DNA from: Cyathus striatus
Taxonomy: Eukaryota; Basidiomycota; Agaricomycetes; Agaricales; Nidulariaceae
Direction: 5' to 3'
DNA length: 64,000 nt
NCBI GenBank assembly: GCA_025738555.1
Contig: JAOVFP010000008.1
Coordinates: forward strand, 930,001 to 994,000
Part shown: positions 57,725 through 64,000 of the stretch, piece by piece
Layout of the letters: each line of letters begins with the position of its first letter
Position numbering within the stretch: the first letter of the stretch is position 1
Translations under genes and position numbers: made by a program
The notes under the pieces: generated by a model
Seen by the model: only the letters and a program-made list of their open reading frames with translations
Told to the model about the DNA's origin: nothing
Database searches by the model: none

Positions 57725-57990
57725 GTCTGTGTCCGCCTAGTCCAACTGGAGTCCAGGTGAGTTCCGAACGGATTTAGTCTGCCAGAATTCCTGCTAAACT
57801 TGCTGGACTCCAGCTAACGAAAGCATTCCTGGCGGACTCCAGGTGGACTGGAACCAGACTGGATTTGGAAAATTGGGTGGACTCACAGTGAAAATGTGTC
57901 CGCCTGGAGTCTGCCTGGAATCCATGGACTATCTGGAAAATCCTTGAAGTCCGTCCGGATAGTCCGTGGAATCCATGGAGTCCGAACGGA
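57725..57990 (-). repeat. Right subterminal gagtcc repeats of the KDZ element
   Basis: Words such as ggagtccaggtg, ggactccaggtggactgg and gtccgcctggagtctgcctg recur up to the right terminus, mirroring 50279-50460. Confidence 0.8.
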
Positions 57991-58580
57991 ATGGGGGGGC
58001 GAGCGTAAAGACCTCAAGATACCTGTTAAATTGGAGGCCATTCAAGAAGCACACACTTTATTTTCTCCACCTGATCACCCTGTATTTGAGCTTGTCCCAG
58101 AGACATTTTCTGATTTGGCTCAGGACATATATAATCAGCATAACTCATCAACAATTACTAGGAACAATGTGTGGGACATATATTTACTCACTTTGAATGG
58201 TATCTTATTAGACAAAGAAATTCCACATGGTGTTCAGGATATCTGGACAGATATTATCAGGACTTCCTTACGTGAAAATGATACTATTGAGCTATTACCT
58301 GGCCTCTCAGAGTTAGAAGGAGGCATCGAAAATGCTACTGCAGATGGTCTGTACTACATGGGTGGTGTTAACAATGGAAGGGGAATAGGTAAGCAATATA
58401 TTTCAGTTATATATTGTATTTGATTGGATACTCTACCTAGATGAATCCCATTCAGCACAGCTTGATGCTATGATGAATGCTGAAGATCTATTAATCTATA
58501 ATGAGAATGACTTGCCTGAAGTTGAAGTTTCTTTTACTTCTGACGAGGAAGACTCAAGTGATGGGGATGGGACTTGGTGA

Positions 58581-58734
58581 AGGATAGGCTCTGACCTTAT
58601 TGTGTGAATAAAGCAGAAGGCTGTATATTTGGATATAATTAGGCTTCAAATAAATACAGAATTTTTTGCTATGAATTTATTTCTAAGCTGAGTCCACTGT
58701 TACTTATTACACAACATTTCCGCTCCTCTCCTTC
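58581..58734. other. 3' flank of the integrase gene
   Basis: Short AT-rich spacer between the stop at 58578-58580 and the right arm. The word aataaa occurs at 58607 and 58650, suitable for polyadenylation. Confidence 0.4.
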
Positions 58735-61228
58735 TGTTTGTTTGTACTTGTTTATATGTCTACTTTAAACATCGTCCTCAGTAGTCATTCACCATTTTAA
58801 ATTATGTACAACCTGGCAATAGCATAAATGTTGCTCCTAATTAAATGTATCCTATCTTACTACATCTATAGACTATCAGTTAAGCTTACATATGAGTCCA
58901 TTATCACTTATTGCACAATGTTCGCTCTGTCATTGTTTTTATTTGTATTTGTTTATACTCTACCTAAAATGTCGTCCTCAATAGTCATTCACCATTTTAA
59001 ATTATGTACAACCTGGCAATAGCATAAATGTTGCTCCTAATTAAATGTATCCTATCTTACTACATCTATAGACTATTAGTTAAGCTTACATATGAGGCCA
59101 TTATCACTTATTGCACAATGTTCACTCTGTCGTTGTTTTTATTTGTATTTGTTTATACTCTACCTAAAATGTCGTCCTCAGTAGTCATTCACCATTTTAA
59201 ATTATGTACAACCTGACAATAGCATAAATGTTACACTTAATTAAATGTATCCTATCTTACTACATATATAGACTATTAGTTAAGCTTACATATGAGTCCA
59301 TTATCACTTATTGCACAATGTGTTCGCTCTTTCGTTGTTTTTATTTGTATTTGTTTATACTCTGCCTAAATTGTCGTTCTTAGTAGTCATTCACCACCTG
59401 CAAATATGTAACCCAGTGTTGTAGCTTCAGATCAGTGTCAATTCAGAGCACTGTTAAAAATGTTGCAGGGACAAATGAATACATAGATTTGAAACTAAAG
59501 AATTGTATTTTTGCTTACACTTATTGTGATTGAATCAGAGACTTAATTCTTCTTTTATCCCAAGTAATTTTTGAATTAATAACATATCATAATGACAAAA
59601 GACCTATGTTCTGTGGCAGTCCATTCTAATGTTTTACATTAGCACTTAGATATATGTACATTCCGATTAAGCTGTTAACCGAAAACCTAGTCCGAACAGC
59701 AAGCGCCCTAAGTGAATATCTAAGCAAGCTGCCAAAGCACCGAAGGTTGGAGCTCAAAGATTTTGACATGGTCAAGTGTGGTTGTCCAGTGTAAGAGTTG
59801 GGTTAAGGTTTACAGTAGTACATAAGTAGACTTGCTTACATCACCACTCTTTAGTCTTTCTTACCATCATCCCTACGCCTGTGTAGCTAGTTTCTCCCTA
59901 TAGAACTGGTCTTACGCACTTGGGACTGAGGAAGGCTCACCCTGTAGAGGACTACACCTCTACACTTTTTTGCGTAGCCTGCTATAGGCTGCCAGCTGCC
60001 AGCGTTAGGCTGGTCTCACCCAACTCTTATCTCCAACCCTTTGTGAGAGGTTCTCTGACCTCTTACCTTCTGGCTCTGCAGTTCTAGTGCTCAACAGCAT
60101 TTGTGGCTTTCCTGGGTTGTTCATTGGAGGATTCTCTTGGGGTTTTCAGGCTGTGTAGGAGGTGATCATATGATGGTTGGGCCATATCTCGGGATCGAAG
60201 GCACGTATTCGCATGGTTGTTTTTGCGTTCGACTCTACTCGTCGATACGTTTCCATCGCCCCCTCATTCATCCCGATCCGACCACTCCTTGGCTCACCAT
60301 CGCCGTCGACATCCCCCACGATGTTCGGACAGTCTCGGATCCAGTTCCGATTCGTTCCGCTCGCTCTTTTGGGTGTGCGTAGCCCTCGTTCAGACCTTTC
60401 CGAGGACTCCTTACGCGTCACGCTACGACGCCTGGATCGTGCGCTATCGCATTTTTCGTCGACACCTCCATTCCTTCTACCACCCCCCATTCCTATCCCC
60501 TATTCAGCCTCTTTTGCACCGTTATCCCAGCACCTGGATACTCAGCTGGGTCCCTATTGCACCCTATCACTGCTGGAGCCTTGTTCATCTCGGAGATCTG
60601 TGTTGTATTCGCATTCCCCTTCATTTCTGGTGATACCGACCTCATATCACTACCATCACACTCCTTCGACACAAACTCTCTCTTCAAAATATCTCCTATG
60701 TGCCTCTCTTTGGTTGGTCTATGTTATTGAGGAGGCCTTGGTTGTTAGCATGGGTGGTCCCTACACGCCTGGACAGTCTATGAGAGGCTGTTTCTCGAGC
60801 AGGCCTTGGTTGTTAGCCTATATGTGGTCCCTACGCGCCTCGCATGGTCACCTTGTTGGCTCTGCCTAGTATTTGGTGGGGGTGAGGCCTTGGTTTGTGA
60901 TTGTTGAGGGTGTTTCTCCTAGGTTTTTGGTGGACTTTTGGATGGTTGCTCTAGGTAGTTTCCATCCATCCTTTCCTTTGGCTCTCTCCAGGTGAGATTG
61001 AGCCCCCTGGGATCAATCTAGTAGGGGAGTATGTAAGAGTTGGGTTAAGGTTTACAGTAGTACATAAGTAGACTTGCTTACATCACCACTCTTTAGTCTT
61101 TCTTACCATCATCCCTACACCTGTGTAGCTAGTTTCTCCCTATAGAACTGGTCTTACACACTTGGGACTGAGGAAGGCTCACCCTGTAGAGGACTACACC
61201 TCTACATCCAGCTTTCCATAATATATTT
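58735..61228. repeat. Right inverted repeat (interrupted by TRIM)
   Basis: This is the inverted counterpart of 43900-44940. Tandem units recur at about 58782, 58984, 59184 and 59386 (gtcattcaccattttaaatt), followed by the unique outer ~400 bp up to 59789; the last 17 bases (gctttccataatatat) resume at 61211 after the TRIM. Confidence 0.92.
59790..61206 (+). mobile_element. TRIM retroelement, copy 2 (complete, TSD TCCAG)
   Basis: LTRs 59790-59964 and 61032-61206, each 175 bp, TG..CA, with TCCAG at 59785-59789 and 61207-61211. The two LTRs differ at only two positions, both CG in the left and CA in the right copy. A purine tract tagtaggggagta precedes the right LTR. The interior is nearly identical to copy 1 (16432-17848, opposite orientation): the 114- and 138-codon frames are unchanged, and the 230-codon frame differs at a few residues. 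No gag or pol is present, so movement depends on another element's enzymes. Confidence 0.95.
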
Positions 61229-61804
61229 CATATCTTGCAGTGGGGATATCAATCCTATGAATGGATAGCAAGAACAGAATGTTGATATAGGAAGACGAAA
61301 TTAATGCAGTCTATCTAAACCATCTATGGGAATTTTGAAACACAATTCTCAGTGAAGTTCACTGATGTATACAGTTCAATACTGCTATACCAAAACTTTC
61401 ACATACTGCCCACTACTTCACGGTCACAGAAGACGATATATTTGGACACATAACTTTACAGTGGATTGCTTGCATGGCCCATCTCCTATTGTCAAGGTAG
61501 CTGATTGGTCATAGAAGGATATGGAGCATGAGCCCACCCATGGAGCTAACATGGAGCAGGAAGTGACCTATCAGTTATTTACGACAGTGAGGTTATGTCA
61601 TCAAAAGCTGATCTCAGAGTAAGTCATATGTGATAAGATAACCATCACTGTTTGAGAATGTCATAGAGCCTTTGATTGTATAGCCTGAGAACTGATCATC
61701 AAACTTTTCTTGTGGAACTTGCCAATGTGTGCTGGTTTAGCACAGTCTTGTTTAAGGGATATTTAAACAGTTGGCTAATTGCTTGACCACCATTATTATT
61801 CATA
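61229..61804. other. Upstream region of the GH43 gene
   Basis: No gene recognised. Presumably the host promoter of the glycosidase; cttgtttaagggatatttaaac at about 61747 is a possible TATA-like word roughly 50 bp before the ATG. Confidence 0.4.
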
Positions 61805-62603
61805 ATGTGGTATGCTCTAGTATCTTTATTCTCTCTTTCCACTTTCCTCATTGCATCTGCACAGGCAGTGTCTAATCCTTTCAATGTAACCGGGGACACT
61901 GCTGTAGCTGATCCCTCTATGTGTAAGGATAAACATGGGACCTATTTTGTCTTTTGTATGTCTTGTACATGATATATGCCACTGTGACCATATGCTCTTA
62001 ACTGTGAAAATCATCTCCAGCAGCTACTGCACAAGGAATTTCCATTCGAACATCTCCAGATCTTGTCAATTGGACGCTTATTGGAACAGTTTGGTCTGAG
62101 GGTGCAAACCCAAACTGGACAGATCCTTATACTTGGACTTCCAATGGGTCGGTCTATGTTTACGCTTTTCACTATTTATCATGACACCTCCCCATGCTAG
62201 AACCCTATGGTCACCAGACTGCACATACTTAAATGGAGAATTTATTGTAAAATATTTCTGTTGTATGGTTTTTTTCTTGTTTCATCAACCAGTCCTAGCT
62301 TTATTACTCTGCTTCAACTTTTGGATCGCAAAATGTAGGTACTTTTTTGGAAGGAACTAAACTATGTTCTTATGCAATCTCTGATGACCATAGTCTGCTA
62401 TATTCCTAGCCAAATCCGAGACAGGCCTTCCAGGTTCATATTACATTTTCTGAATTACACTTTGCTCTTCTTAATGCTCATTAGGCTCTTGGGTGAATCA
62501 TAGGTTGGTAACTTCAACATCAAGCGCAAATGACTATAATGTATGCTCTATATTCACATAACATTCAGTGAAGCACTCTGATTAGTCAACATAGGCTATA
62601 GAT

Positions 62604-63717
62604 GAGCTCTTTACACTTAGCCATGTGTTCTGTACAGATCCGCACGGAATCTGTACGGAATTTTCGGAATCCGTGTGGAATCTGCACAGATTTTTTTCAT
62701 TTTGGCAGAGGTTTTTTTGGGTCTGTACAGATTCCGCACAGATTCCGAAAATTCCATACGGATTACGCAGAATTCCTCAGAATTCTGCATTACAGACCTG
62801 AAAATTCTGTACAGATTCTGTACAGAATCTGTACAGAATTTTATTATACTTATTTCCTTGCATGTGACACTCTGCATTAAGCATGACACTAGGTGTTGAG
62901 TGTGATACTAGGTGTTGAGTGTGACACTATATGTTAAATGTGACACTATAAGCGTGACACTAGGTGTTGAGTGTGACACTATACATTAAATGTGACACTA
63001 TAAGCGTGACACTAGGTGTTGAGTGTGACACTATACATTAAATGTGACACTATAAGCGTGACACTAGGTGTTGAGTGTGACACTATATATTAAATGTGAC
63101 ACTATGCATTAAGTGTGACACTAGGTGTTGAGTGTGACTAAGCGTGACACTAAGTGTTGAGTGCAACTAAGTGTGACACTAAGTGTTGAGTGTGACACTA
63201 AGCATTGAGTGTGACACTAGGTGTTGAGTGTGACTAAGTGTGACACTAAGTGTTGAGTGTGACACTAAACATTGAGTGTGACACTAAGCATTGAGTGTGA
63301 CACTAAGCATTGAGTGTGACACTAAGCATTGAGTGTGACACTAAGCATTGAGTGTGACACTAAGCATTGAGTGTGGCACTAAGCATTGAGTGTGACACTA
63401 AGCATTGAGTGTGACACTAAGCATTGAGTGTGACACTAAGTGTTGAGGTGTATCATGGATTTTGTATAGTGTGACACTTTTCACCTAGGGTTACACTTGA
63501 CATGTGTGATAAGGCAGAAATGCATAAATCCACACAGAATCCATGCAGAATATGTATGGAATCCATATAGAATAATCACCTCTAATAATAATAATAGCTA
63601 CTATATAAATTCTGTATGGTATCTATACAGGTCTGTATGGGTCTGTACGGATCTGTACAGAATTTTCGGATTCCGTGTGGATTCTGTACAGACCTCTTGG
63701 GGGAGTGTAAATTACTG
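62604..63717. mobile_element. KDZ-type non-autonomous element, 1114 bp, TSD CTATAGAT/C
   Basis: The flanks CTATAGAT (62596-62603) and CTATAGAC (63718-63725) match at 7 of 8 positions. Left end GAGCTCTTTACACTTAGCCA; right end, read inward, CAGTAATTTACACTCCCCCA. Subterminal zones of tctgtacagattctg/gaatctgtacgg words lie at 62637-62845 and 63520-63700, and the centre is a TGTGACACTA array. No coding capacity. Insertion lies nine bases into a GH43 exon. Confidence 0.9.
62868..63475 (+). repeat. gtgacactaagcattgagt tandem array
   Basis: About 30 units of 19-20 bp (gtgacactaggtgttgagt, gtgacactaagcattgagt), nearly identical towards the right end (63260-63430), with some longer higher-order units (gtgacactatacattaaatg) on the left. 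It forms the core of the KDZ-type element. Confidence 0.95.
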
Positions 63718-64000
63718 CTATAGACCCAAAGTTTGTATAATTTACCTCTTTATTCTACAGAAGAATCTCACTACTATTCATTACATAGCTTGATCATTGG
63801 CAAGTGATAGTTTATCATTTCCAAATGTGGTGCTGATGCGATTTATCCCTTCATGTAGTTGGAAAAGAATGGTTCTTATCATTTGGAAATTTTTGGACAG
63901 GTATCAAACTTGTAAGGTTTGTTCCTATCATCTTTGTGCACCATAATCTCTATTTCTCATACCTGTACTCCATCTGTAGTTTGGATCCATTGACTGGCCT

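Larger units (their letters stand above)
50257..58015 (-). mobile_element. KDZ element, 7759 bp, TSD AAGATACC
   Basis: The 8-bp duplication AAGATACC is exact (50249-50256 and 58016-58023). Ends: CAGTACTTTACACTCCCCCC at the left; read inward from the right, GAGGTCTTTACGCTCGCCCC. Subterminal zones of gtccggatggagtcctgatg-type repeats lie at 50279-50460 and about 57725-57990. Two genes run on the minus strand: the KDZ transposase (50880-53000) and an accessory gene (53126-55436). A large G-rich minisatellite fills 55780-57090. KDZ (Kyakuja-Dileera-Zisupton) transposons with CxC cysteine clusters are known from basidiomycetes; from memory Zisupton elements also make 8-bp duplications. Confidence 0.92.
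48890..58580 (+). pseudogene. Integrase-like DDE protein gene, split by KDZ element
   Basis: Exons: 48890-48929, 48980-49097, 49160-49336, 49396-49667, 49728 to about 49982, about 50039-50205, then 50252-50256 plus 58024-58390 and 58432-58580. Key blocks: ELRESMGLYRTRKQNHGVED and AQYPNAGAREMVSLLFHEEN (helical, DNA-binding-like), then a retroviral-integrase-like core with Asp in VNDIIAVDQHDKWKY, Asp in PLVTQSDPGSENFG and Glu in KNVKPEITWSQL. Downstream: FQWAFIPWLQGELD, NKVLPHSIPNDIFENPNEYG, then IPVKLEAIQEAHTLFSPPDH and an acidic end FTSDEEDSSDGDGTW. One exon joint (49982-50039) has no canonical donor, and a stop falls there. I recall such integrase-core proteins as frequent in agaricomycete genomes; they are not attached to gag/pol. 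The KDZ insertion lies five bases into the seventh exon. Confidence 0.8.
43900..61228. mobile_element. 17.3-kb segment bounded by ~1.05-kb inverted repeats
   Basis: The left arm (about 43900-44940) and the right arm (about 58735-61228, interrupted by a TRIM) are inverted copies. Outermost shared word: atatattatggaaagc at 43903 and its reverse complement ending near 61226. Homology stops outside these words on both sides. After subtracting nested insertions (KDZ element 7.76 kb, TRIM 1.4 kb, MITE 1.1 kb) the segment is about 7 kb and holds two divergent genes: an integrase-like DDE gene on the plus strand and a Cys-rich gene on the minus strand. The layout (long TIRs with tandem units, integrase, partner gene) suggests an autonomous DNA transposon of an integrase-type superfamily. 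A target duplication was not resolved. Confidence 0.65.
61805..64000 (+). pseudogene. GH43 glycosidase, secreted, broken by KDZ-type insertion, runs off the window
   Basis: Starts at ATG 61805 with a signal peptide (MWYALVSLFSLSTFLIASAQ, cleavage near AQA). Exons 61805-61955, 62021-62147, 62201-62246, 62299-62334, 62394-62433, 62485-62540 and 62595-62603 join in phase. Blocks of family 43 glycosidases: DTAVADPSMCKDKHGTYFVF (catalytic-base Asp region), ISIRTSPDLVNWTLIGTVW, GTLWSPDCTYLNGEFI (Asp), LYYSASTFGSQNSAIFLAKS, and the AID of the next exon. The insertion at 62604-63717 cuts this exon; afterwards DPKF and WFLSFGNFWTGIKLV (63870-63915) continue and LDPLTG is reached at the window end. Likely an arabinan-degrading or related secreted enzyme. 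The stretch 63738-63855 has no obvious reading and may be intron or decay. Substrate is inferred from family resemblance only. Confidence 0.85.

Noticed and set aside
50257..58015. A TET/JBP dioxygenase gene linked to the KDZ element
   Set aside because: TET/JBP genes are reported near some basidiomycete KDZ transposons, but I found no HxD..H..R dioxygenase pattern in the element or beside it.
62868..63475. CRISPR-like look of the regular short repeats
   Set aside because: Units are contiguous tandem repeats without unique spacers, the genome is eukaryotic and no cas-like gene is present.
1..64000. tRNA genes
   Set aside because: Scanning by eye for the paired A-box and B-box words (such as GGTTCGANTCC) gave no candidate with a plausible cloverleaf; a tRNA search program would be decisive.

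Overview
The window looks like nuclear DNA of an Agaricomycete (mushroom-forming basidiomycete). The evidence is introns of about 46-65 bp with GT..AG ends, a Plavaka-type transposase, a KDZ transposase with CxC5/CxC6 cysteine clusters, a Cys-rich gene family I associate with agaricomycetes, and basidiomycete-style aspartic peptidase, M28 and GH43 genes. Species or order cannot be fixed from the sequence alone. Most of the window is transposable-element (TE) DNA in nested layers; plausible host genes are few: a small secreted protein (2968-3785, minus its introns fully readable), an orphan gene (39457-40786, minus strand), peptidase remnants (41.4-42.9 kb) and a GH43 glycosidase (61805 to the window end).

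Layout. 1-6.4 kb: AT-rich DNA, a long-TIR MITE, the secreted-protein gene and a truncated mariner-type MITE. 6.4-8.5 kb: a TA-flanked Tc1/mariner-like element. 8.5-11.6 kb: unassigned DNA, a transposase fragment and an element with KDZ-like ends. 11.7-15.3 kb: a decayed Plavaka transposase. 15.4-17.9 kb: a broken gene of an unknown family with a TRIM retroelement (1417 bp, 175-bp LTRs, TSD GGAGG). 18.1-23.8 kb: a three-level nest (Tc1/mariner-like copy, split by a KDZ-type non-autonomous element with TSD CCTCTAGG, split by a second, complete Tc1/mariner-like element at TA). 24.2-25.6 kb: a Ty3/gypsy RNase H fragment and LTR-like sequence. 26.0-34.3 kb: a second DDE transposase, a 2.6-kb long-TIR element carrying a piece of 18S rDNA, and a decayed gene with a USP-like cysteine peptidase, nuclear localisation motifs and a PHD finger. 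34.5-39.5 kb: a repeat-bounded block with GTTGCC arrays in opposite orientation at its two ends.

43.9-61.2 kb is the most striking part: near-identical inverted repeats of about 1.05 kb, each with a ~200-bp tandem array, bound a 17.3-kb segment with two divergent genes, an integrase-like DDE gene (plus strand) and a Cys-rich gene (minus strand). The integrase gene carries a 7759-bp autonomous-type KDZ element whose 8-bp duplication covers a 3' splice site; the Cys-rich gene has a mariner-type MITE in an intron donor; the right repeat carries a second complete TRIM (TSD TCCAG). A 1114-bp KDZ-type non-autonomous element then breaks the GH43 gene.

Four elements (10.8, 19.0, 50.3 and 62.6 kb) share termini with a CTTTAC/TTTACAC core, gene-like subterminal repeats and, in three, TGTGACA-rich internal arrays; I read them as one KDZ-related family. 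Many disrupted TE reading frames are stopped by TGA where arginine would fit (CGA to TGA), and TE DNA is visibly poor in CpG compared with host exons, pointing to methylation-linked C-to-T decay. All family names are from recognition of motifs, not from database searches.
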